From positions 92,703,447-92,767,446 of the forward strand of contig OX344761.1 of the NCBI GenBank assembly GCA_947034895.1: a stretch of DNA of 64,000 bases, written 5' to 3'. Below the pieces are notes generated by a model. That model saw only the letters and a program-made list of their open reading frames with translations, did not search any database and had not been told where the DNA came from. Numbering within the stretch: the stretch's first letter is position 1; every line of letters starts with the position of its first letter. Made by a program: the position numbers and the translations under genes. This document shows positions 38,435-49,449 of this stretch, in pieces. This DNA comes from Rhytidiadelphus loreus. Its lineage: Eukaryota > Streptophyta > Bryopsida > Hypnales > Hylocomiaceae.

Positions 38435-38651
38435 TGTTTTTTTGCTACTCTGGAGGGCTATGAGTTCCCATCTAGAAAACCGCCGAAACCTGCCGTTCAC
38501 AAGCTGTGCTAACCTGGCCAAGAGATTGCCAAGTCACTTTTTTTGAAAAAAAATAAATCTCTAACATCGGCGTTCGATGAAACTGGGGGGATCGGAGCTG
38601 AAAACAGGCCTAACATAGCCTTCCAGCCCCCCCCCCCTCCGAATTTCATCT
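38435..38651. mobile_element. 217-bp insertion inside the LINE relic
   Basis: The LINE reading frame breaks off after ...DNVFIA at 38434 and resumes with ETIEWAKESHQDL at about 38666. The intervening DNA has no LINE similarity. It is flanked by attcattgca (38425-38434) and aatcactgca (38652-38661), 8 of 10 identical, read here as a decayed target-site duplication. A C12 run lies near its 3' end. Element class unknown. Confidence 0.6.
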
Positions 38652-38955
38652 AATCACTGCAATATGAAACAATCGAATGGGCCAAGGAATCTCACCAAGA
38701 CCTCATCTTTCTTAAACTTGACTTCACCAAAGCCTATGATATGGTCTCCTAGGATTTCTTATTCAGTGTTATAGGCAAAATAGACGTCTCCAAGGCTTTT
38801 ATCCATCTAGTTTGAATGCTACTTCAAGATGCATCTACTTCAGTTATGATTAATGGTAAAACCTCTAGCTATAACGAGAAGTTCACCAAGGTTGTCCATT
38901 AGCACCATATCTATTTTTATTGGTAGGGGAAGTATTTTATATGGCCGCTAAGGAC

Positions 38956-39204
38956 CAGTGGGTTTTTTTCTAGCAATTTGGTGCAAAATTGCACCAAAAA
39001 ATTTGACCTAGCACCAAGCCAAAAAACTTCAAGTTCAAGAAAAATCTTAGATGAAATCGCCACATTGTGAATGAAAATAGAATTATAGATACGTAGTATC
39101 ACATTTTCTATCCAGTACATGGATGAATGTTGAAACTTGGAGCACCACCTTAACATTTAATATTGTCACTTCACCACTTCATGGAAAATGAAAAAAAAAA
39201 CCTT
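38956..39204. mobile_element. 249-bp non-autonomous element in the LINE relic (relative at 54733-54985)
   Basis: It separates LINE segments VGEVFYMAAKD and GIHLLEHNDHQLLSQYADD. Flanks gctaaggac (38947-38955) and gctaaagac (39205-39213) form a 9-bp duplication with one mismatch. Related sequence at about 54733-54985 shares accag..ctttttt, gattgcacca-like, aaacttcaa, aatcttagatgaaatc-like, ggatgaatgttgaaa, tggagcaccac-like and cacttcat..aaaatgaaaa, so the unit is a dispersed element. A 9-bp duplication suits a Mutator-like non-autonomous element; the terminal inverted repeats are weak (T-rich ends only). Confidence 0.7.
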
Positions 39205-39428
39205 GCTAAAGACAATCTAGGGAATTCATCTTCTAGAGCATAATGATCATCAACTCCTCTCCCAATATGCAGATGACAATGGGTTCTCCATCATAGGACG
39301 GAAAGAGGTCTTAAAAAATACCATCGACTTAATACATCGATTTGAATTTGCCTTTGGTCTCACCATCCATTGGACCAAAAGCATAGGATTTTGGTTCTCT
39401 GCTATTCCTCCATCCGATTGGCTTCAAA

Positions 39429-42400
39429 CACTAGAAGAAACCTGCGATTTTTGCGACATGACTATAACGTGGTAGTCATGTTTGCGTAGACATCAGCTAC
39501 GTCAACTTTGATATCAAAAAAAATGCGTCAGGATTGACAAGGCAAAAAATATGCAAAATTACAGAAAACATGATAAGATTTGAAGAAGATTTAGGAGGAT
39601 GTCTTAGAAAACATGGTCTTTTAAAATGTTAAGAAGTTGCCATGTGGCTACCACATGTGCACCACCTCAGCGATGACAGGGCAGTGAATGCCACATAAGC
39701 TACTTTTTCATCCATTCTTTGGATGACGTTAGCCATGACATCACTACCACATGTCAACTTTGTAGTAGTTCAGAATTTTGATATGTTCATTGTCTTGTGT
39801 CCAATCTGAAGTCCAAAAGGACATCTTCTATGACATGCACATGTTTCCTTTGATGTTTACAATTAAATCATTTACATTGTCCCTTATGTTATGGCATGTC
39901 CTTTGCAAAATGGATGTCCACCAAGACATCCACATGTTTTCTAAGACATCAATTGAGATAACCAACTACATTCATACACAATACACCATATTTCTTGCAC
40001 AATACAGAATACAACATACATTAAAAATATAATATACAGCATACAGCATTTACACAACATACATTATACAACAAGTACAATACACCATACAAAATACACT
40101 GTATTTGGGAATTTATTGTGATATAATGAAATGAAAACACAAGCTTATATAGAAGTGAGGTGGTAGGAAGTTTGGCAAACCATATGGGATATGTAGAACG
40201 TGTAGTTTGTATTAAAAGTAAAATTTCAAAGATGAACATGAGATGAACACGGCAATGCCTCATTTGATGTCTATGAAAACATTTGGATGTCTCAATAGAC
40301 ATTGCAAAAATGTCTCTAGAGACATTTGATTTGATGTCCCTAGAAAAACAACTCAAAAAACATGTAGACATCTTAGTCAATGTCTCAAAAAATAGAATAA
40401 AAATTCTCAAATGTTGTAGAAGTATATATAAACTTTTTCATAAATTCTCAAATGTTGTAGATTTTTAATTACAACATTACAACCATTGGATTTTCATTTT
40501 TCAATTCCATAAATAAATTGTTAACAATTTAGTATTTTGAATCATTCCCTACATCTTTCTACTTACTATTTTTTTCCTATATGTTTTACAATTCCAAAAA
40601 AACTGAATTTTTTAAAGCATGTAGCCAACTTAACTTGAAGAATGATTCCACAGAGTTGCAACCATTTTGGACAATTTTTCATAATGATCTGACCTTGTGA
40701 AGTGCATCTACCCAGATTTTCGCAGGGGCAAAAAAAAGAATTTTGTCACTTCAAACTCTAATATCTTACAATCTACAAGGTAGAAATTTTTGAAATTTTT
40801 TGCACATCTTCTCAAACTAGCATACTACAAGATTGTATGGTTACATGTGTCAAAAAAAGTTTTTTTTCAGAAATTTGGTACTTATATAAAAAATGGCAGT
40901 TTTTGAGCATTTTTGGTGATAACATAGCCAAGGAACTTTAGTAAGGGGTTAAGTTATTTCAACCTAACTTTGAATTAGAGTTGAATTTTATTAAAATGTT
41001 GATGAAATATTAAGTTTTCATCATAGTTATTGAATTTCATTGGAATTTAAATCACATTCAAAATCAAATTATACCTATTAAAAATTTCAATTGATTAAAA
41101 TTCAAACTTTGAATTTATACTCTATAGAAAACTCCAAATGATTTTGATAGATTTTGGAAGATTTTAAAATATTCTAATACAATTTGAATTGTGAAATCCC
41201 TAAAACATGAACTATTTTCACATGTCCTATTTTTAGTATTCTTGAAAATTGTTTTTCCTACTTTTTACAAATTAAAATGTCAAAGTACCTATCTTCATGA
41301 GATTCTGCACTTTTCCAGTTTTTCCACTCACAATTTTTTTTTATGCTATTCCTTCCTAGGGTATCTTTTTTGTAAAGGTGTATACATTGGACATATTTCT
41401 CATGTTTCTTTCAAATTGTTTTTCTAATAAAGAAGTATTTCAGCCAAAAATTATAAGGACTGTGCAAATGCTACAAAAATAAGGGTTTTTATTCTTGCAA
41501 TGACCCCAAAGTCTGTCTACACCTTTGTTCGTAGTATGTATCAAACTCCATCTATGTGTACAAAGCAAATGAGAGAAAATGTATTTCTTTTAAGAGATTT
41601 TGTATACTTTGAATTTTTTTTAAAGATAGCAAGAGCACATGAAATGGAAGTCATCAATGTCAATTGATAGTGCAAGTATTATACAAAATTAATTGAACCT
41701 AAAATGTACTGAAATTGTGACATTTAATGTATGAAAAAACTTCTAATTTGTCTTACGGAAGAATGTAAAGTTCTAGAAATGCAACTCTTGTATGATATGC
41801 AAGGGTCAATCATGGCATTAGAACGGATTACAAGACAACTTCTATAGAAAAGTATATGAAATTAGATTGATCAAGAAGGTACATGAGGACCAATTAGAAA
41901 AAGATGAAATGTAGAAAAAATTGACTTATATATTTAAAATAAAATATAAATATAAATATAAAAAATAAAAATAAAAATAAAAATATATGAAGAATAAAAA
42001 GATGTATGTGGAGTTTTTAAAAATCCATAGAAGGAGTTCCCTCCAATTGAAATTAACATTTGTTTGTAATGTTCTATTTCTTTTTTAAATTACCGAGAAC
42101 ACCAAATAGTTGGGTAGATTTTGGTATGGTGTATGCATTAAAAAAATTAATGTAATAAGTTTTTTAATACTACTATTGTCTTTGAAGAATATACATGTCA
42201 TGTATATGAATACGATTTTGGATTTTTTGTTGGAAGGGCTACGAGCAATTTTTACATTATAGCAAATTACATTCATCGAGATTGAAGAAAAATGCATTAT
42301 AAGTAATTATAATGAATGGTATATAATATGAGAGTTGCTTATCTAGGTGTGAAATGGATTGTATAGTTCCCTTGTGGTATGAAATGGATATTGATTATGC

Positions 42401-43460
42401 TCAAACACACTTAATATTCAACTTGATTTGTGGATAGTTTTTCTAAAGAAAAAATGACACAGTCGCTTTTTCAAAACAAAGTTCTTTATTCAATCAATGA
42501 CCAACACTAGAAGTGACGACAATGGAAGCCCTTCTTGTAGATGCAGTGCAATAAAATCCCCCCATTGAATAGAAATAAAAACAAATGCTAGGAATTATTT
42601 TTTTGCACTTTCTAATTAAAAATATAGTGGAATCTTTCATCTTTGTAAATGAATGTCTTTTGTGGAAGGTGGGGGTTGACTTTTTGTTTGGATGAGCATC
42701 ACATTTTCTTACAAAAATTACTTCTATGATACATTTATGAACTATCAATATTATAGTATTATATTAGGGATAGAGGAATTATTGTAAACAATTTGAATAC
42801 AATGAAAATAAGAGTTCATTTATTCCTATAAGTTGTTGATGTATATGAACATAATTTGAAAAGTCCGCACATGCTTTGAAGCTTTCAATACGACATATAC
42901 ACATGAATCGTAAGATCGGAAGTGAAGCGTAGTACATTGTACTTGGCATATGAAATTCTAAAGGATTTAGACATATTTCTAATAATTATGTTTATGTACA
43001 CACATGCTTATAGAAGAGATGCCAACAGATTTTGTGCTTCATGAAATCCTAACTAAAAAATAGTGAATAGTAGCTTCATCATCCATTCATGAAAGGGTTT
43101 TTTGGAAGACTCCCAAGCAGCTACTCTTCTCCTATGATTTTCAGATTGGGTTAACATTTTACATGGATGTCCAATAACTCCTGGAAATTTACTTGCAGTG
43201 AAATTGATTGACTTTGCCAACATGGCATTGTCATATTGTTTTGCATATCACAAAAAATATGACAACATTTTTTTGGATGTCTTGCAAAACATACTTGTTT
43301 TTTGTATAATGCCCATGTTTTTTCATGGACATGTACATGTTTTTTGCAATGTCCATTGGAATTTGCCACCCATTGGTTCAAACTTTGTGACGCCGTCTTG
43401 TCCGCAAAAACATGCCGTGTTTTTTGTTGCCATCACAAAAAACGCGGGTTTCTTATAGTG
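39429..43460. mobile_element. CACTA (En/Spm-type) DNA transposon, non-autonomous, 4.03 kb, inserted in the LINE relic
   Basis: The left end is CACTAGAAGAAACCTGCG and the right end, read inward on the other strand, is CACTATAAGAAACCCGCG. The similarity continues for about 30 bases. AAA precedes the left end and follows the right end, the 3-bp target duplication typical of the superfamily. Removing the insert and one AAA rejoins the LINE frame as DWLQNYGITWAP, which fits LINE ORF2 at that position. Subterminal regions (about 39470-40400 and 43150-43430) are rich in gacatc/gatgtc and acatgtt motifs in both orientations, as in CACTA elements. The interior is AT-rich with no frame resembling a TNPA or TNPD/transposase protein; the longest is about 130 codons. 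Confidence 0.88.
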
Positions 43461-44475
43461 AAAATTATGGCATTACTTGGGCCCCCAAGTTCTTTCACCA
43501 AATTATTAGGTGCATCTTGCAGTGTCTCTCTTGAGACCACCAACGTGGATAAATTCCTCCATCAAAAGGTCTCTAAGAAACTCTCATATTGGTCTATACA
43601 ACACCTTTTTCTTGTAGGAAGGGCCCCAGTGATAAATGCTATTCTCTTGTCCTCGATTTATTACTTCATAGCAATTTGGAGTGACTCGCTACAAGCCATC
43701 CGATTTATTCGAGGTAGTTTATATAAATACTTACGGTGTGGTTCTGAGCACTTATCCGACACTAGGGTTAATTGGGAGGATTGTTGCTTGCCTAAGGCCG
43801 TCGGGGTCTCGGGCGGGGTCTTCAACTTCTTGACGTAGAAGTTTCTTTGCACGCTTACTTGCAAAATGGGTTTTATATGCAATTGAACCAAGGATATTAG
43901 GAGTCAAAATCTTGCTTCACTATCGCATCCACCACATGAAGCCTCATCCCAAGTCATGATATTGGTTTTCTTCTTGCTTGGCTAATGGTTCATAGACCAT
44001 GTGCTTCAAAAGGTTCGAGGGTGTGGAATCAAATGATTTCTGCCTAGAAGAAGATGGATAAACATATTGAGTTCATCCCCCCATGAATGTTGGTGAGGTT
44101 CTTTTCACCAACATTTGGTGGGCTACTACCTTCATAGGATCCAATTTCAATTTTCCATCAACAAGACTAAAATTTTGGCTAGATCTGGACTACGAACAAT
44201 TCAAGATCTATGGGATCTTAATATTTGTGAATTTAAGTCATGGAATACAATCTCAACTGAGTTTCCCCTTTTTTTGATGGAACGCCACTATTGGTTCTTC
44301 TCCATATCCCAAATTCCTCACAATTGGTTACAACTTTTCAAAGAACAACAAGAGTTCACTTTCCAAGTGTATTGGCATTATGATAAAAGGTTGGTAAGAT
44401 TGTGGTAATAAGTGGGTCACTGACACAAATGGAAGGGTTGCCTATGTGGCGGTAATGGGTAGTTCTACCTTAATG

Positions 44476-46683
44476 CTACAACACTTTTCTAAAGCCATAA
44501 CCTCTCTAATGTAATACGGAGTACTCTCTTTCAATCCAGGGCTATTACCTTAAAAGTGAAGTTCTGTTGTATTTACTTTTGCATATCATGACTGCATAAA
44601 CTTTAGGCAAACATCAAGATTCCTATCAGTTGTGAGGAACTAGTTGTGAGGTTCCATCACTTGATCTTATAATGAATCTTGAAGGACTCAAAAATGATTT
44701 CAAGGCACCTAGAAATGAACTCAAAGAATTCCATGATGCTTTTTATTTCTAAAGTTATTTCTAACTCATTTGGAAAGATCATTAAAGGTGAAAAAATAAA
44801 CACTAGATGTAAATAAACCCAACATTAATTGATTTTTATTTTTCAACCTCTATGTTTCTTGTTATGTAACTCTAATGATAAATTTGATTGAAGATTTAAC
44901 CTTGAAAGGATTTATCTTGCCAATGAGGTAGTCAATAAAAAATGATGTAAGTACTAAATGAATAATTGCATTCTTTCTTTATAAGGGAATTTAGAGTCAT
45001 CCATTTTACACTTTTGTAGGAGATTAACATCTCATTTTATTCATCTTTATAAATTTTACACATTTTTGTTTATATTTGTGTATATATGTATTATTTATAT
45101 TAATTTCATCAAATTGGTCTAAAAACGTCATCTTTTAATGATTCAAGGAATTGCTTTAGATGAAAATTATATGGATGAAACACATGCATAAAGTTCTCTA
45201 AGCCATTATGTAGAATATAGATATTAGAGGATTAGTGGTTAATCGTTAAAGATTCGTGTGGAATCATATATATCATACTTTAATTGACTTTTAGAATATG
45301 AATTATTTATTCAAATATGGCAAGATATACACCATTAGATTGATAATTCAATGACCTACATTTTTCATTGGGATGTCATTTTTACATCCACCCCTTACCA
45401 TGTTTAGCTACAACACCATACTTATAGAATACATGACCATTTTGTAGCTTCTAAGATATGAAGGAGGGAGTGCAATAATGATCCAAATAGGGAGTGTAAT
45501 AATGATCATAGGATTTAGCTCAGTCGATGAATACAAACTTTTGTCACTAGTATATATCTCAATCCATGCACCTTCTAAACCAAATTCACAAAAACACTAC
45601 CATGGTTGTAGTGCATGTTGGGCAAAAAATATTTCTAAAAAGAGATGCCAACATTTCAAGGAAATTATGTTTCCAAAGAAATAAGGTCTTAAACATGATG
45701 TTTGAGCTAACAAGCCTTTAAATTGTATTCAATATCAATCTCATATTTTTAATAAGTGATTTTATAAATTGTCTATCACTAGTAAGAAAATCCAATTCAT
45801 TTTGAGAAAAATTGTTGTTGTTATAATTTTGTAGGAAAAATAAAAAAATAAAATAGTAGATATAGCAAAAACAATACAATTAATTTGAATTTTTTTTCAA
45901 GAGGTGCAAATAGCAATAGAGATTGGTGTGAAAATTTATCAATTAAATATTTATATTTTACACTCAAAACACCCTAGCTAATGATCTCATCAAGTCAAAT
46001 GCTACTATTGAGCTAAATTTATCCTTTTATACAATTGATATATATTAGATTTTGATATCTTTCACTTGTGAAAAGAATGTATTTTCTAACTACATACTAG
46101 ATTTTTTTTTCAGAATTTTGCATCGAAAAATCAAATTACTTTGATACTTTCAAGTAAAATATGAAAATAAAAATGATGCATACTACAAAAATTTTAAATT
46201 TTAAATTTTAAAAATAAATATTAATATTAGAATAATTTGAAATCTTTACTAGGATTGAAAGTTAGATTCCCTTTACAGTCAGCTAGAAATCACCGACTGT
46301 ACCGCCAAACCCTTTTAGACTCTTCCTCTAACCCTAATTCTGTTTCAAGTCTCACCTTCCCCTTGTCAGTTGTCACTACTAATTTATCCTCCCTCTCTCA
46401 GGGCAGCCCTTGATTGCCACCTCGTCTCAATGCTATCCGTGTCATCGTCTTCACGACGGGACAGCAGCTTGCGTGATTCAAAACTGTGCGTGTAAGCCTT
46501 TTTCAGTAAGCTTTTGTTGAGCGGGAGGAGTGTTCATGGTGGATGCCATTAAGGGAGTCACGAGCGATTCAAAACGGTGCCTGGATTGCGTTTTTACTAA
46601 GCTTTTGTTGAAGGGGAGTGTGGGGAGTGTCAGTGCATGGTGGATTGCGTTAAGGGCATCGGAGAAGCGAAAGGAGTGGCAAC
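44476..46683. other. AT-rich spacer, then the leader/promoter of the SFT2-like gene with a 90-bp duplication
   Basis: From 44476 to about 46250 I see no gene, only AT-rich DNA. From about 46260 the composition rises in GC. Two direct copies of about 90 bp lie at 46476-46565 and 46566-46660 (shared gattcaaaac.gtgc, taagcttttgttga, atggtggat and ttaaggg), ending just before the SFT2 start codon. This is most likely 5' UTR or promoter DNA. Confidence 0.55.
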
Positions 46684-49449
46684 ATGCAAGGATGGTTTGC
46701 AGGACCGAGCAGCAAGGCACAGGGGGGGAAGGAGGGCGGCTCGTTGCTGGCGGATTGGAACACGTATGCGGCCAGCAAGGAGCCGGAGGATGGGAGCTTG
46801 AGCAGCGTCGCCTCGGCCGCGGCCTCGGACTTGGAGGCGGGCCTGTCCTCGGCGGGGAGCACACTCGCCGGCGCCTTTAGCTCGTATGTGGCCTTCCTCG
46901 TGGTCGTTTCTCGTGAATAATAAAAAACTTGTAGAGTTGATGAGAATGTGGTGGTCAATCGGAGACGAAATTGGAGTGTAGTTCTTTAATCAGGGTGGTG
47001 TTTTACTGCTACGAGTTCTGCTGCAGATTTTAGAAACCCTAACTTTCTAGAAGCAGATGGAATCGTCGTGAATGTAGCTTGATAGGTTAGAGAATCTGGT
47101 TACGGATATTTGGATATATGTGAAGAAGGATCCGCTAGTTCGTTTCTCGTGATTAGTAAGAAGCTTGTAGAGTTGATGAGGATGTGGTGGTCAATCGGAG
47201 AAGACATTGGAGCGTACCAGTAGTTTTTTAATCAGGGTGGTGTTTTACTGCTACGAGTTCTGGTGCAGATTTTAGATACCTAAACTTTCTACAAGCAAAT
47301 GGAATCGACGTAAATGTAACTAGATTAGTTGGATAAACCTTTTACATGTATTTGGATATATGTGAAGAGGGATTACGAGTCGTGGACGCAGAGTTACTTT
47401 ATATTTTAACTTCGTGAGATATTTGATGTCGCACAAAGACGAGGTCGAAGAGAATTAGATACATGTTTAGGGGCTGTATTAGTTGATTTGCGGTGTAGAG
47501 ACTGTATATTGATATGAATTCGCTGAGTTGGTTTGACGGGGCAGATACGATGTTAATTCTTTGAGAACCGAGAAGACTATATTTGACATTTTTAAAGGTT
47601 TGAGGAGTTCATGTAGGGATTTGTAGTTTTCCTATTTTGTTTTATTTTATTTTATTCTTAGATTGCAATGTTCTTCACTTGGGGTTGGTGTTATAAAAAA
47701 ATTCCCTATTGAAATTGTACTGTCAATCGAAATGGTCATTTTAAAACCCCTAAATCCTCGGTCCATCAATCTTTGGTCCTTAAAGAAGGGTTATGACGGA
47801 GAATTATTTTATGGATTCTGGTTACTGGCTTTTAGGTTCTCGTAATAGCGAAGCTTTCTTGCTTGCCTATCCAATCTTTATTTGTAGATGAAAATCTGGA
47901 TTGTGGACTTTGAGCAGAGTCACAAAGGGAGTGCGGGAGCTACCTTCCAGTGTTTCATCTGCTGCAACCTTTGTGCCTTCACGGCATTCGATCGTGTCTT
48001 TCTCACTCATGATCGGGTCCGGAGTGTTCTTCATCATGATGGCATTTACGGTCTTCCTGCCGATGATCATCGTGGCGCCTCAAAAATTTGCCATTTGTTT
48101 CACGCTCGGGTGCATTTTCATCATGGGCGCGTTTTTCGCTCTCAAAGGTCCAAAGGCGCAAGCTCTTCATATGATCTCAACTGAGGTACGACTTTTTTGG
48201 GGGAGAAATCCATGCCTTTTCAAACTTTGCAATCAGACTACACTTACTGCTGTATCAGCAGACTTTGAATGCTTTGCGCATTGCTGACAAATTACTGACC
48301 TCCCTCACTTTGAAACCAGCCTTCATCTTGACGTTTTGTCTCATGTATTGTATTCGAGACATAAGTTTGTAGTCAGTCTTTGAGGAGTTTTCATAGCATT
48401 CTTGAATATTAGTGGCATAAAACCTTTTGAGAACTGTGTCAGTTAAGAGTTATTTAGAGTAAAATCATTCCAAATCAGTGGAAATGTAGTGCTTTTAAGT
48501 TTCTTGACATTCTCTCGTGTGAAGACAATGACTCAATGGTTGAATTGAACTTTGCAAAACAAGGTTTCATGGATTCTTTTCAATATCAATTTAGAGGTGT
48601 CGAAAAAGTGTCCTCTTGTAGTTCCTATATCATGTTTTGGCAGGAACAATGCTTTTTTCCTGATGCGATACATTTGAATAATGCAGAGACTGCCTTTCAC
48701 GCTTGGATTTCTCGGAAGTATGTGTGCAACACTTTATGCGTCAATGGTCCTTCATAGCTACATCTTTTCAGTGTTTTTCTCGGGCATCCAGGTAATGACT
48801 GAGTTCCTCGCTCATTTATGTTCAGCTAATGGTGGTCTAGCCCAATAAGTCTGTTTGACAAATGTCACAGGTTAAAGTTAGGACATTTGGGGATCTGAAT
48901 GTATTTACCAAATTTTTGTTGAGGAAACATGTCGTTTATGCTGCTTATGGACTTAGGGACCGTGAAAGTAGAGCCTCGTTATGAGAAATTACATGCCAAG
49001 CCAGAAGAGTGGCTACTGATTGCGTCTTCCATAACGAAATTCTACTTTCACGTTATCGGTCATAATCTACATGGTTGGATCTTGTCCAGACTTGCTCAAT
49101 TACGGGTCTAAAAAGAAAGACGCCATAATACTGAAGGACATGATTATGAGATATAACTATGCTCTCCAAGTTACCTCCTCTACAGAGTTTGCTCCTTTTG
49201 AGGTTATGTGAATGTAGAGATAATAGATCTGCACAATTGTCAAAGAGATTACTTGCCCTAGTCTGACCGCAAGTTCTGAGCCCGTGAGCAATGTCCAGCT
49301 GCACTTCTGAATTGTAGCAATTGGCTGTGTATTTGCAGGTTCTGGCCCTGCTGTACTACGTCATCTCGTACTTTCCTGGAGGTTCGGCAGGCCTGCAGTT
49401 CTTGACTTCCTTCTTCACATCTGCAGTCATGAAGTGCTTCGGCAGATAG
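46684..49449 (+). CDS. SFT2: SFT2-like Golgi vesicle transport membrane protein, 4 exons
   Basis: SFT2/Got1 family proteins are small tetra-spanning membrane proteins that act in fusion of retrograde vesicles with the Golgi. Exons: 46684-46883, 47918-48185, 48687-48791, 49339-49449, giving 227 residues, as in plant SFT2 proteins. The N-terminus has the plant signature SLLADWNTYAA, and the core has VTKGVRELPSS, APQKFAICFTLGC, FFALKGPKAQ, RLPFTLGFLGSM and YYVISYFPGGSAGLQF, ending MKCFGR. Four hydrophobic segments are visible (about MIGSGVFFIMMAFTVFL, FAICFTLGCIFIMGAFF, LGFLGSMCATLYASMVL, VFFSGIQVLALLYYVIS). The donor of exon 1 is TC|GTATGT. The start of exon 2 is uncertain: GAG/CAG at 47912-47917 are adjacent acceptors, differing by one codon. 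Intron 1 contains a 236-bp tandem duplication. Confidence 0.92.
46906..47377. repeat. 236-bp tandem duplication in intron 1 of the SFT2-like gene
   Basis: Two direct copies start at 46906 and 47142, both with gtttctcgtga. They share cttgtagagttgatgag, atgtggtggtcaatcggag, atcagggtggtgttttactg, ctacgagttct, cagattttaga and tttggatatatgtgaaga, with scattered substitutions and small indels. The first copy begins 23 bases after the exon 1 donor. Confidence 0.93.

Larger units (their letters stand above)
37856..44475 (+). mobile_element. 5'-truncated LINE (L1-type) relic with nested insertions
   Basis: Broken reading frames on the plus strand follow a plant L1-type ORF2 in order. Seen are the pre-RT region (LEQPLTKEELHHTLLKMAKG, ending in SPKLDG), SNWRPITLLNVSYKVLAKIL with an upstream VAQGQLPHGMAS, LKLDFTKAYDMVS, INGKTSS and the catalytic QLLSQYADDNGFS (about 39258-39296). 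Then, after the CACTA insertion, come SVSLETTNVDKFLHQKVSKK, GRAPVINAILLSS and VNWEDCCLPKAVGV. Stops and frameshifts are frequent, so it is inactive. No endonuclease domain is present. Three insertions interrupt it (38435-38651, 38956-39204, 39429-43460). The coding trace ends near 44405 and the element seems to end at the hairpin-like motif ggtagttctacctta (44458-44472). Confidence 0.85.

Noticed and set aside
40021..40410. Possible gene in a 129-codon frame inside the CACTA element
   Set aside because: Low-complexity sequence made by repeated gacatc/gatgtc subterminal motifs, with no transposase features.
43661..43891. Minus-strand frame in the LINE relic
   Set aside because: Antisense shadow of the reverse transcriptase trace on the plus strand.
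44458..44472. Hairpin near an element end taken as a Helitron terminus
   Set aside because: There is no CTRR end after the hairpin, and the motif directly follows LINE coding sequence.
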